Assembly: GCF_021018805.1 (NCBI RefSeq)
Contig: NC_086250.1
Span: 67,343,322 to 67,407,321 of the forward strand
Direction of reading: 5' to 3'
DNA: 64,000 nt
Source of the DNA: Prinia subflava
Taxonomy: Eukaryota > Chordata > Aves > Passeriformes > Cisticolidae
In this document: positions 1 through 11,651 of the stretch, piece after piece
Position numbering within the stretch: position 1 is the first letter of the stretch
Layout: the number at the start of each line of letters is the position of its first letter
Position numbers and translations under genes: made by a program
Notes under the pieces: generated by a model
The model's input: the letters and a program-made list of their open reading frames with translations, nothing else
Databases searched by the model: none
What the model was told of the DNA's origin: nothing

Positions 1-245
1 TTGCAGATGACAGCTAATAGCAGATAAATCGTGGCCTCAGGTATTAGGAAGAGTTTCTTTCCCAAAAGTGATGTCAAGCACTGGAACAGGCTGTCCAGGG
101 AAGTGGTGGAATCACCATCCTGGGAGGTATTTAAAAGATGTGTAGATTTGGGACATGGGGACGTGATTATTGGTGGACTTGGCAGGGTTAATGATTGGAT
201 TTGGTGGTTTCAGAGATCTTTGCCAGCCTAAATGATTCAATGAGG
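1..245 (+). mobile_element. CR1 LINE 3' tail (rearranged copy A)
   Basis: From about base 41 the sequence follows the CR1 3' region: GGCCTCAGG, TATTAGGAAG, CAAGCACTGGAACAGGCTG and GGTATTTAAAAGATGTGTAG, degenerating near 245. The first 40 bases are not standard CR1 at this position but are shared with the copy at 53596. The left end is cut by the window edge. A 66-codon open frame here is not a gene. Confidence 0.85.
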
Positions 246-932
246 CTGGTTACTGGCCAGCCACACAGGGTGCAAATGCCATTTAGGAAGGTGGGATGCC
301 TGTGATATCTGGTATCTGCTTCCTTCAGTACTGAGGTAGCTGGTAGGGACTGAGCTCCTTAGTGTGCACATCCCAGAGATAAATGCTTTTGTCATCAGCC
401 ACTCAGCATTTGTGACACAGGTAGTAACATTAACTAAGCTTTTGTTTTCTTTATTTACCTGATTTTCTCCAGCTACTTCCACCCTGTGGCTAGTAAAGTC
501 CAAAGGGTCCCGAAAACACTTTGAAGAATGAGTAAGAACTCCTCTCAGATTTTTTTTCACTTTTAGGTCCTCACAGATTTCTTCCTTGTCTTTCCCCACT
601 GTAAGCTCCATGGCTTCAGTAGCTGTTTTGGAGGGCTGTAACCACAACTGGCTTTTCACCCACTTTAGGTAACCTGAGCTGTGTGCCATGACATTTCCTT
701 GTAGAAAATGGCACAGTGGTTTACCAGGGTTGTTTAACCCCAGGCTGGAGGGTTCTGGATTTAGAAGTCTGTTCTGCTTTACCTCAGGCTTGAATGCAAT
801 CACTTTGCAATGAGGAAGCAGGAACAGTCCTCCTACGCTTTTCATAGTTCTATAAAAGGAAATTATATCACATCTGATGGTGATAGAATCCAAGAATGTC
901 TCTGTATGAGTCCTGGGGGAATGTGCCCACAT
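237..932 (-). other. Unexplained 231-codon antisense open frame
   Basis: An ATG-started frame on the minus strand, open for 231 codons between the left-edge CR1 tail and the solo LTR. I do not recognise the product and see no signal peptide, membrane segment or known domain. It contains a Lys/Glu-rich central part (GKDKEEICEDLKVKKNLRG) and scattered Cys. Base composition is ordinary and I found no clear promoter, poly(A) signal or splice partners. It may be chance, an exon of an unrecognised gene, or a decayed retrocopy. Confidence 0.25.
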
Positions 933-1184
933 TTGGGTAAGGGCATAAGTCAGGAGGCTGTAGGAATACTCTGTAGTGGACTTTATGGTAAGTTAATGCA
1001 GATGCTTATGTCAGAGTGCCAGCTGCCCCCTCAGTTTACTCTGGAGTACACACAACCTTACACCTTGCTTCATTTCCTGCACCAGTCTGACACTGGCCTG
1101 GTTTTGGCAGGGATACAGGTAATTTTCTTCCTTGTACCTAGTGCAGTTCTGTGGTTTGGATCAAGCATGAGAATAACTGATAAC

Positions 1185-1618
1185 ACACTGATGTTTTAGT
1201 TGTTGCTAACCAGAGTTTATACTAAGTCAAGGACTTTTCAGCTCCTCATATCCTGCCAGCAATGAGACTGGGGGACACAAAGCAGCCAGGACAGCTGACC
1301 CCAGCTGACCAGAAGGATATTCCATACTGCATGGCATCACACTCGGTATATAAACTGGGGGGAAAGTTGGTTGGGGGCTGCTGCTCAGGAACTGGCTGGG
1401 CATTGCTCAGCAGGTGCTAAGTAATTGCATTGTGCATTACTTGTTTTGTATATTATGTTGTTGTTATTATTATTATTATTTTGCTTTGCTGTCCCATTGA
1501 ATATTCTTTCAATCCAGAAGTCTTTTCATTTTCACCCTTCCGATCCTCTCCCACATCCCTCTGTAGCTGGGGGAGAGTGAGAGAGAGCCTGTGCACCACC
1601 TGGGATTAAACCATGACA
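1185..1618 (+). mobile_element. Solo LTR of an endogenous retrovirus (passerine ERV type)
   Basis: The order of landmarks is that of songbird ERV LTRs: AAGTCAAGGACTTTTCAGCTC, then CCAGCTGACCAGAAGGATAT, a TATA box at 1347-1354 followed by AACTGGGG, a downstream poly(A)-like region near 1497-1520, TTCACCCTTCCGATCCTCTC, and an end GATTAAACCATGACA. I see no retroviral coding sequence or second LTR nearby, so it is a solo LTR or a truncated copy. The 5' limit is approximate. Subfamily assignment is from memory. Confidence 0.75.
1456..1482. repeat. Microsatellite (GTT/ATT)n
   Basis: TTGTTGTTATTATTATTATT followed by ATTTT, inside the downstream part of the solo LTR. Confidence 0.85.
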
Positions 1619-3403
1619 GACATTATATCTCAATTAGAGATGACAAAAGGAAGGAGGAAGCCAACTCACACACAGCATTTGTGAGAAAGATGCAGCTACT
1701 GTCAGGTGACTCTTAGACAAAGATCTCCCAGTTTTTTTTAAAAAAATTAAATAAACAAGGTGTCAGGGATGGGTAAAAGGGACAAGGAAGCAGCTGCTTA
1801 GTTTATGTTGGTGAAACAACTTTGGCAAGGTTGGAAAGTACTTCTGTACCTCTAAAAGCTGCCTAAAAGTTCACTACTGATGACTCAACTTTCCACAATT
1901 GCTCTTTTTCCAGTACTTGTGGTTCTCTTGGAGTTCTCTTGCCTCCAGATCAAAGCATCCTGTAATGTAAATCCCCTCTGTGATCAAGACATTGTCTTGT
2001 CCTATGGACAAGAAGTGGCAATCTACAGAGTAGTACATCTCCCAAAAGAGTTACTGTATGCATGCAAATATGTAGTTATCTTGGTTCTGGTTTTTTGAGG
2101 ACATTCACCAATATCTCCTCAAAGAAGGAATGAGAGAAAAAAAAATTGGTATCATCCATCGATTTGAGATTTCTCTTTTTGAAGAGATTACAAAACCTAC
2201 TAATATATAAGAAGAGGCAGTATCTTTTTTGTTTCACTGACATCTCATGAAGAGATCCACTCTTGCTTCCTGTCTGATCTCCAGGATGGCAAATCTCTTT
2301 GACTTCTCTTTGCCTTGAGGTCAGGGCAGCATTTTCGAAGGGACATGGATTGTTGAGATAGTTGGGTCAGGTCTCGACTGGACACAGTTCAAAGCTCCTC
2401 TGTTCCTCAGAACACCTTCCTGAGGCAATAACTATGCTGGCAATTTGTTATGGTCCCTGCTTGCCTCATTTTGGATCTCTCATCCTCTGACTGTCTCCAT
2501 TCACACATGCTCCTTGGCTCTAGGGTGGATATCTGGAGCTCCACTTGCTGGACAAACTCATGGTGCACATGAAAGCTCACAGTGTGAGATCTCGTCCTTG
2601 GACCACATAATGGAAGCTGTTCCTCCACACTGCAAAAGGATTTCTCCAAGTCACCACTGTTCTGAGGAGCCCTCAGAGTGTGGAAACTGTTTAACTCTGT
2701 TGTGAAAGCAGACAATTCCTTCTCTGTGCCAGGCCCTCATCCATGCAATTATCCCTTAGATGACATCACTGTATAAGATATTTTTAACACAGTGAAATGT
2801 GTGCTTTTCTAAGATGCATTTCAAATTATCAGTTTATCATACATGGCATTACTCTACTCATTAGAGTCAATTAGATCATTGCTATAAATCCAAAGCTTGA
2901 CTATTTGTTTTCTACTGCTCCTGCTTTTCAGGGCAGTCCTGCTGGTTTGGTACCACTATGGCTTTGTATTTCTGTCTCTCATGTGATTAATAAATATGAT
3001 ATTTGCTGTCAGGGCTGTAGTCAGACCTTTAAGCTCACCCAAATCCAAAACCAGAGTCTTGAGAGCTCCTAGCAACTGAGCTTGGGTCTGGAAGCAATAG
3101 TGTTACCCATGTTTTCCCTAGATCCAGGTTTCTGCAGACCTCTGGAACAACCCCACAGAGTTAACCACAAAACTACTTTGAAGTCATTTCCTTCACAACA
3201 TTAAATATGAAATCAAGACTGGAAAGGGAAATCTAGAAGTTATTCAAAATCTTGGAACATTCATAAGAGCCTTGTAAGCAATAGAAATACAAGCTTAAAA
3301 CATACATGAGGTGTTTCATTCCAATTTCTAGCTGGTTAAGTGATTGCTCAGCTTTATCTGCAGCAAGCCAACTGTCAGCCTACAGACAGATTATTGAAGG
3401 CAG

Positions 3404-3436
3404 CTCAAATAACCCAGTTTCACTCAAATAACCCAG
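3404..3436. repeat. Short direct repeat CTCAAATAACCCAG
   Basis: Two exact 14-base copies with a 19-base period, at 3404-3417 and 3423-3436, in upstream intergenic DNA. Confidence 0.8.
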
Positions 3437-3845
3437 ATGTCTTCTATTTGCCAAAGTGGTAAAATGGATCAGAATAATTTTGACTGCTCTCAGTGGTTGT
3501 ATTCAGTTTACATTTAGTTGTTTTCAGGTCATATCTTTATAAGCATCCAGTTTCACTAATCTATTTGATATAAAAACAGGGGAAACCCCCAGTTCAGCCA
3601 GCATATGCTTTCAGTCACACACAGGAGGCAGAACTGATGCCTTGCAGCTGACCAAGATTGCAGTACTCATTTCAAGTAACAAGGGCACAGATGACTCTTG
3701 GAAACCCTTTTCAGATAAGTACATGGTTCCTTTTATTCATCTTCAAAACACTATACCAAAAAAGATATTGGATTGAAATTGCCTTTACACCATGACTAAG
3801 TAAGTCCACTTCTGGCAAAGGGGGCTCTACACCCAGTCTCAGTAT

Positions 3846-3870
3846 TTATTTTTTTATTATTATTATTATA
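3846..3870. repeat. Microsatellite (ATT)n
   Basis: A T-run followed by about five ATT units in intergenic DNA. Confidence 0.8.
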
Positions 3871-6800
3871 GCAGTCCTTAACTTTTTGGAAGGGATTAAC
3901 CCACTCAATTCCCCATTCTTTGTCCCCACATTTACTTTGTTTACAGGTACCTCCAGCTTGTCACATCTACAGGGCTCCTCCAGGTGTTCTATCTATGTTA
4001 CTATTTCTGCTAAGGATTGCAAACTGCACTTCCCTACAATCCTGACACTGGGGATGGGCCCATCCCCTCCATTTAGTCAATTTAAGCCACTCTAGGCTTT
4101 CACTTTCTTATTCACCTTTCCAAACAGCGCACAATCTCCAGGAGGTCACAGTCAGAGAAATACTCAGCTAGAGAGAAGATTGAGGAGGATATTGGGAGTA
4201 GTGCTCCACCACAGGTGTCCAAATCCCACTGCAAAGACAAGGAAAGCTCACAGGGGAGGAAATGGCAGAAAAAAGGTTCCCACAAACATTTCTAACAAAT
4301 GTGTCTTCCAAAGTGTATGACGTCTGTGTATCATGAAGGTGGCATTTGAATTTGGTTTGTTTTGCTTCTTAAAGTATCACTTAATTAGTTCTCATGGTAA
4401 ATCAACCCCTGCAACTCCTGTCTGCCAGGACACACGTCCATAATGCACTGTTAAAATCGTTAGCAAAGCAGTGACATCCATATGAATGTTACTGGTTAGG
4501 AAGGCTAGTGTGGCTTTTAGAAACATGCTTGAAATAACTGTTTGGCTACTAATTATCTTCTGATTTTGACAAGGGAATATTTATGAGCATTGTTTAGGTT
4601 GTCTATAGGATGCATGAGCCTATTTTATCCCAGCAGCTTTATTATCTGAGGTGGTATAAAAGCTCATTGTTTCTTCTAAAAAGCTTTGCATTTAAGAACA
4701 GCTAATTATTGCCAAACTGGCTGATTTGTGAGATATCTGATGAAAATTCTGTTGTTTCAGGAACAGTATTCATAGCTCAGCTTGTGGCACTGTGTCATCA
4801 GAGTCCCTAATGAATCAGTCCCAAGATGTCACTAGGGAGACTGTGCTTTTTTGACAGCAGTGGCCATTTGTGGCTATTAAAGAATCCAAAACATCTTGGA
4901 AGAAAATGATCATGCTGTCTTTTTTTGTTGTTTTGGTTTTTTGCTGTTGTTGGTATTTTAGTAGCTATTCTTTCTAGTACTCCAGCAGTGCAGGGCAAAT
5001 GATGTGAAGCACTGAACGTCCTTACTCCCAGCATCAGTCTGCACTACACATACCCAAACAACAAAGTCTTTCCAGGAAAGGTGCAGTTACAGGACTAAGC
5101 CCTGCAAATGCAGACTGGGTTGTCAAACTGCATGCACTGCATTTTAGATCCATACAATGTCTCTTTTTTCAACCTTCCCCAAAGCAATGTGTACACTTAA
5201 CATCCCTTGGGTTTGAGACATTTTAGCTGTATTAACAGACACTACCACTCAAACACCACATAGATCTTGTTGGATGGTATAAAAGCACATAAAAACATCT
5301 ATTTTTCTTCCACTTTAATGCATATAGAAGATAAATGGTTGAGCATAAAGTATTGTACTTCTGAGTTCATTAGCTTCTATTTAACACAGGCAAGAAATCT
5401 CTCAAAGTTATTACTAAATGATCATAGTTCTGTGTTGTCAGTTTGATCCCTGCAGGATGTGTCCATCTCAGAGAAAATGCCCTTGCAGGTGCACTGGCTG
5501 CCTCAGCAGAGAGGTCAGGGATTGAATGGGTGATGGAGTCTTCAGTATCTACACATCTCTGAAGGTAAATCCGAAGGGGGTCACATTAATGAAAATGCTG
5601 CTGTATGTATCTTACTGCTGAATAAAAGCACCGTTTTCAGATGTTGTCAGTCTCCAGCCTGACAGAGATTTAAAATTCACATAATCTCTCTTTTAAAAGT
5701 GCATGTGTGAGTAGATTTTGAACTCCATTGTACCTTGCAATGAAATTTTATTTTTCAGAACTGAAAAGCAGGCAGGTGGTTATGAATGTGTCTGAAGATA
5801 TTTCACCAGCCTGGAATGTAAGTACTGTTGGAAAATATTTAGGAAAATGGAACATCTTAGTAGGAGCCGCAGCAACTTTTCATGAATTTATTTTAGTTTG
5901 CATCAGTATTCTGAGCTACAGGGATTATAATTTGTAGAGAAACTCTCATTGGGAGAGGGGATTGATGGCGTTGAGGCAGCAGCCCTGTGAGTTGACAGGG
6001 ATGCTAATATAACCACGACAGAAGTTTAGAGAGAAGATCAGAGCAGCTGGGTGGGCTGATAGAGAGGATCAGGGCAGCCCAGAGGAGCAGTAAGAGGATC
6101 CAAATAAGTGGATTAGTAGCATACCAAAGCACACATTACTTTTAGTTTTCAAACTCCCATTGATTTTACTGCAAGTGCATTTACTAATGTGTGGCAGGAG
6201 AAACGGAAGAGGATCAAGGCAGAATCGAGACACGGAGAGCAGGTCCCTGTGGCAAGCTGGAAACAGCGAGAGGCTGGGCTGGGGAGCACAGTGGAACATC
6301 CCCACATCAGGCTCAGGCAGGACTTAGAGGGGGTGGCTGCTGCCTGGGCTTCATCCCGCAGCCTGCAGGAGCTGTCTGACGGTGTTAAATGCTTTTGTTC
6401 CTGCAGCTGATGCTGCATTCGTTTTCCATCCGTAGCTCTGGCGATTGCATGGCTGCACTCTTCCATCTGCCTTCAGCTGCTGTGGCTGAAGCAAGCTGAC
6501 ACAAAAATGGAGGAATGATCAGCGTGACCCTCTCAGAACCCTCCCTAGCAGGGGCTCCCTGGACTGCTGGGCCCTGAGCTGAGCTTTGCTGCAATTTGTG
6601 CCTGCAGCATCCATCAGAACTGGGACTGCTGACTGTGTGCTTGGGCTGGCAGGACTGACATTGACTCTGGGATGACCCAAAGCTCAGACATGCTTTCTGG
6701 GGACACCAGCCTGGCTTTACATTTCATCTCTTAGGCAGAGGCGGTAGTGATGCAAAGATACATCCAGACTAAAATTTCTAAGCACTATTACTCTTTATTA

Positions 6801-9712
6801 TAGCACAAAAGTTCAAATTTCTCAGCAAAATAACAAGCCCGACTCACACTGTCCTCAGCTCCTGTGACATACTTGGATTGTGAGGGCAAAATTAGTTCAG
6901 CTCATGATTTCTCTGTGTTGCAAAGAAGCAGAGTATGTCCATGTATATGGGCAGATTTCTTTTACTCTTCCACATCCTCTTTCATAATAAAGAGCATTGT
7001 TGAGACCTTTTCTTCTTCATCCTTCAACCACATCTGTTGCTTAGACACTTTGGTCTCCTCTCCACTCTTCCCAGAATTCAAATCCAAACACTGGTTTGTC
7101 CTAGGGAAGACTTAATACCTTAATATCCAATTATCCCACAAGTACTGGATCAGAGTGGATGACCATCAAGCGTTGACTCTTAGAATACAGTGCCCTTCCT
7201 TGCAACCTTAGTCCAAGCTGTACATAAATTCACAGAGTGGGGGAAAAGTCCAACCTTACAGTCAAAAGGGGGTTTGCATTCTGATATGGAAATATTCAGA
7301 GGGTTGGTGACTGCACACACAAAGAACACTTTGTACATAGATTCAGTTATATTCTTTATTGTTGAAACAGTTCTGGAATGTTCTGGTCTTCCTGAGCTGG
7401 CAAACAGATGAAAACATTGGTCTGCCCTGTAATGCTTTTCTTTAAAATTTATATGAGAAAGATTAACAAGCATGGAATGGATAAGAAGGCATTTCAAAAC
7501 TGTGCTCCAAAAGCAAACGAGAGTAAGGACAGAGATATGAAATGTCAAATACTGTGACTCGAATGGTACAGGAAAAGGGGGATTAAGGGGGATTGGAAAA
7601 CAAGTTAAACCACACTCCTGACTTCAGAATTCTTCAGGACATCCAGACACCTTTCCCTCTAATGACCCAGTCCTTGGATATGCCAGCCTAAGAGCCTGCT
7701 GGAAGGGAAGGTTTGTAGTGAGACAGCACAGACAACATGGCCTATTGTCAGCCTAGGGGCCAAGTGCTGCCCACATATATCATATAACCACAAAACCACC
7801 ACTGCAAACACTGCTACGGTTTATAAAATCCCCAGTGCCATTCATTACACATAACTAACCAAAATAGCTCACCTATTAACCTGTCACCTGTGCAGCTCCT
7901 GCTCTCCAATTTACCTCTTCACCCTTCTGCTTCCTAATACCGCATGGAACCTTGTCAGGCTCCAAGATGAGTGGCAATCATGGTGATATTAATGACAGTC
8001 AGCCTCTTCCCACTTCACATGGCCTCACATGAATTCCTTGACATTAGACTTTAAGCCTCAGATCAAATCACTGAGTTTATGAGACTTTCTCCAGTATAAT
8101 TTTTCCAACTGAAAAGCTGAAGGGGTTCTTAGTACACTTATTTAATTCTCCTCAGCTCTAGGACTCTTTAGTCATCTTTATCCTGTACCATCCTACTTCT
8201 GAATAAGAAAATATTATAATGAACTGGGCACACCTGGAAACAAAGAAAAAGTCTGGGACATCCTGTGTGAAGAGCACTGCTAATGTTAATACTGAAATAT
8301 TATTAATTATATTTTATCAATTAGCTCATGATTTGAAAGTAAAAAAAAGTATTTTACACAACAGAAAATTGTTGGAAAAATTACTATCAGTTAGAATGAG
8401 GAGGGGATATTTTAAAGTAACTTGAAGCATAATAAAATGTTAACTAAGAAATAATCAGGGATGGTCATACTGGCTTGGGACATGTTGCAAGATAAAGCCC
8501 TTATTTAGTTGGCTAATTTCATGGCATTTTGAAAAACACATCACTCAGTTTGAGGAAATACTTTGAAACCATTCATGAATAGACACAAAATGGTCAGAAT
8601 TTTTCATTTTTTCACCAGAAAAAAAAAGACCTATGGGTTCTTTATATGTAATAATAACAACATGATACCGAGACAGAAACTGAAATAAAAGATGAAATTA
8701 AAAGCTGTCTGCCCCCAGAGCCAGTGTGCACTTTATCCTAAGTGACTTGGCTGCCACAGCGATGCAGCTAGTGACTATCTAGGGTGACACAAGGCAGCTA
8801 TTCTAATGGGATAAAGAGGACTTTCATCTCTGCATTTCTCCAGCTGGAATAATGCAATGGTGGCCTGTGACAAACGAGCAGATGACCCCAGTGCAGTTTT
8901 AGGATGCCCACCCCAAAATGCCTGACAACAGGCTCACAGCTCCCTGTACATGGGAGCCTTTGAGTTTGTGTAGTTTTTTCTAAGTCCCAGCTGAGAAGCA
9001 CCAGAAATGCAGGACAGAAAACTGTTTGCAGCTACTGGATCCTCCTACATGTTGTGTGGATAACTACAAGACTTTGACCTAAAGTCACCTTGTCCTAGTT
9101 TCTAATTCACTTTTATGCAGATGAGATGGCAGGATCGGGGCCGTGGTATCCACATTGGCTCATATTTTCAGAAATAAAAGCTGCAAGATTTATTCATCTG
9201 AATGCCCACAATTAGGTTATCTTGCAGGATCGGGCTGATTCTGCATGAAAAGGATGGATCTCTCTAATTGACAAAAAGGAAAATGAGAAATATCAGTGAA
9301 AAAGGGGATGTGCTAACTCTTGTAAAACATTACTGGAAAATGCATTGCCCAGACTGAAATGTCATTTAAAACCATGAGTGTCCCTTTAAGCAAAATATCG
9401 GCACAGGGAAGGAAGAACTAAAACCAGTACGAGAGCAGCTGATAAAACACTGCCATCACTTCTTCATAAGTTACACCCCAAAATGTTTTACAAAATTGAG
9501 TAGAGAAAAACAGAGAAGATTTTTGTAGCACATTCCTTTGGCAAATGCAGGATAAAGCTCATCATGTGAGCTGAACTGTAAATGAGGGCCTTATGCTTTA
9601 CAAAAATTCTCCTATTGTCCCAGGAAGGATGAGAGTCAAACACAACAGTTTCAGCAATGCTCTAAGTCCTGTAAATAAAGTTAGTTAGCAGACAGGAATC
9701 AGCAGACTGCTT

Positions 9713-9726
9713 GGGGGGGGGGGGGG
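9713..9726. repeat. Homopolymer run of 14 G
   Basis: An uninterrupted G run with A-rich DNA on its right. It is a likely sequencing or assembly trouble spot. Confidence 0.9.
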
Positions 9727-10577
9727 AGAAAAGGGAAAATACTTTTTGTAGGAAAAAATCAGGCACATTGCTGCTGCATTTCAGACCTGACTTCACTGCA
9801 CTGTATGAGAGATTAATTGGACCCACAAAATCCAGCAAACAGCATATGACATCCATCTACCTTTGCTACTTCAGCATCCTCCCAAAAATATATAATGCAG
9901 GATTTTAAATAGTACGTTAGCCCAGTTTCCTTTCACAAAGTCTTACAGAGAAATTTAGGAAAATTCCAAAAGTAGCATATTGATTGCCTCTGGGATTTTC
10001 CACTTAGCAATTTAATAGAAAATTACACCCCTACCCAATCTGTGAGGTTTCCATAACCTCCCTCGTGAATTAAATTTTCCATCATATAATAAATTTTACC
10101 ATTAGGCATATTTTCTGCTATTGCTTCACCATTAAGGCTATTTCCCAATTTTGCTTTTCAGAACCACGTGTACCCTCTGTGTGGTGTCTGGATGGCACCT
10201 TGCACTGAAGAATTCAGGTCTGACTAAGTCTATGCACACAGTTAGGATACAAATCACTACTGTTAGTATTCAATTTGCTTCCCTCCTGCTCATTTTATGT
10301 CATTATTCAGAGTGATAGGGTCGGTCAATATTACTGGAGCTAGCGGGATTCTCCTGGGTACTCTGAGGAGACCAAAGCAAGATCTGCATTTGCATCTGTT
10401 CAAGTAGGCGTGTGCAAGTATCACATAGTCTTCTCCTTGTCACAACACAGTCTGACTACATGTAAAACACAAGATGATGATCAGAACTGTGTTTGCAGTT
10501 ATCAGCAGTCATAACTGTAAACGCCTGGGTCCTTTCTCTACAGGCAACAGGCAAAAGCACTCTCGGCTGTTAAAAAG

Positions 10578-10594
10578 AAAAAAAAAAAAAAAAA
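10578..10594. repeat. Poly(A) run of 17 A
   Basis: A single-base run about 500 bp upstream of the CpG island. No retroposed sequence was recognised next to it. Confidence 0.9.
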
Positions 10595-10714
10595 CACTCC
10601 ACCCTCAGTGAATTTACCACAGTGAACGAACTGGAAGTGTGGCTGAAGGCGTCAAGTGGTGAATAAATCAAAGCACTAATTTCAGCTGTGTTTGGGCCAG
10701 CCGTATGGCTGCAG

Positions 10715-10731
10715 TGACCTCACGGTGACCG
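10715..10731 (-). promoter_or_regulatory. Candidate DR5 nuclear-receptor element
   Basis: Two TGACC-type half sites, TGACCT and TGACCG, lie in the same orientation with 5 bases (CACGG) between them. On the minus strand this reads CGGTCA-n5-AGGTCA, the layout of a retinoic-acid receptor DR5 element with one mismatch in one half site. It lies about 880 bp upstream of the BEND7 ATG. The evidence is a motif match only. Confidence 0.35.
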
Positions 10732-10779
10732 TCGGGAGGGTTGCCAGACGCCCTAAATCTCGCTCCTCTGGAGAGCCGA

Positions 10780-10863
10780 GACTCTCTTCCCCTTGCTAAG
10801 GCGCTCCAGTTTTTGGCTGAGGGACTCTCTTCCTCTTGCTAAAGCGATCCAGGTTTGGCAGAG
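10780..10863. repeat. 43-bp imperfect tandem duplication upstream of the CpG island
   Basis: The copies are at 10780-10822 and 10823-10863. Each starts GACTCTCTTCC, continues CTTGCTAA-GCG-TCCAG with single substitutions, and ends TTT-GGC-GAG. The copies differ at a handful of positions and by a small length difference. The sequence does not resemble any transposon I recognise. Confidence 0.85.
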
Positions 10864-11169
10864 CTCAACATCCCTCAGCCCAGCTGGCGGCTCGGCGCTC
10901 TTCTCCAGGCCTCGGTCCATGACACCAGCGGACACATCGCTGCGATAATCCCTGCAAAACACGGCAACACACAGGTGTTGCCATCAGTTCCTGAGCTTTA
11001 CCCACTTCCGCACGCCAACTTCATCCCCCTCCCCGCCGGCCCTGACCCAGTCCCGCTAAACACGAGGAGTTCCCCCCGCTCAGCCCCTGAGGGGAGCCGC
11101 GGGCAGCACGGCGGGGCTGAGCGGGCACTGCCGCTTCCCGTGTGTGAGACGCGCGGCGGGAGGGGGACA

Positions 11170-11180
11170 CAAAATGGCGC
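11170..11180 (+). promoter_or_regulatory. YY1-like box CAAAATGGCGC
   Basis: The sequence closely fits the YY1 consensus (AAnATGGCG). In CpG-island promoters this box typically sits just downstream of the transcription start, so a start near 11150-11170 is inferred. The ATG inside it is in frame with the BEND7 start codon. Confidence 0.55.
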
Positions 11181-11439
11181 TGCCCCTCAGCCCCTCGCCC
11201 TCAGCCCGCGGCGGGGCCGAGTGGCGGCGGGCCGGCCCCGGGGTGGCGGCGGCTCCCGGCCGGCGGAACCGCCGCCTTCCTTCCCCCAGCAGGTGGCACC
11301 GGGGTCCCGGCGCCGGCGGCGAAGCCATTGCGGGCCGCCCTTCGCCGCCGGGCCGCGGCCGCGCAGCCGGCGGGGGGGAAGGCGGCGGCATCGCCCCCGC
11401 GGGGCTCCCCCCGCCGCACCCCGCTTTCCCTCAAAGTTC

Positions 11440-11447
11440 GGGGCGGG
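11440..11447 (+). promoter_or_regulatory. GC box (Sp1/KLF-type) GGGGCGGG
   Basis: A consensus Sp1-type site inside the CpG island, about 145 bp before the BEND7 start codon. Such sites are common in G-rich islands, so occupancy is uncertain. Confidence 0.4.
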
Positions 11448-11590
11448 AGCGGGGGGGAGACCGGAGCCAACTTGTCCCGGATCCCTTTATTCGCCGCCGG
11501 AGCCGCCGTCTCTCCCAACCCCCGCGTGTATTGCTGATCGGAGGGACGGAGCTCGGTCCTGTGTCCGCCCCGCTCCTTCCTGCCCGCACC

Positions 11591-11651
11591 ATGGAGTTCG
11601 CCCAGAGGAAGAGGAGCAGGAAATCCCAAAGCTTTAAACTGGTCAACGAAG
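11591..11651 (+). CDS. BEND7: BEND7 coding exon 1 (start codon exon)
   Basis: It encodes residues 1-20 and the first base of codon 21. The peptide begins [20 protein letters not shown], which I recognise as the BEND7 N-terminus. The donor is GAAG|GTAAGG at 11652. The exon lies inside the CpG island. The frame stays open upstream for more than 139 codons, so an N-terminally extended product cannot be excluded from sequence alone. The cluster at residues 6-11 is rich in Lys and Arg and could act as a nuclear targeting signal. Confidence 0.93.

Larger units (their letters stand above)
1619..10714. other. Upstream intergenic DNA
   Basis: A+T-rich DNA with no gene I can support. It holds the ATT microsatellite at 3846, the direct repeat at 3404, the G run at 9713 and the A run at 10578. 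The short open frames here (for example 1880-2098, with a hydrophobic start) lack supporting features. Some of it may be distal BEND7 regulatory DNA, but no specific element stands out. Confidence 0.6.

Noticed and set aside
31..231. 66-codon open frame at the left edge
   Set aside because: It lies entirely in the CR1 3' tail, which is noncoding in the intact element.
1880..2098. 72-codon frame with a hydrophobic, signal-peptide-like start, downstream of the solo LTR
   Set aside because: Too short, no domain, no promoter or splice support, and not recognisable as any retroviral product.
10774..10962. A divergent neighbouring gene starting on the minus strand from the BEND7 CpG island (PRPF18 neighbours BEND7 in mammals)
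   Set aside because: The 69-codon minus frame has no similarity to PRPF18 or any protein I know and is explained by the 43-bp duplication. No PRPF18 exon was found upstream.
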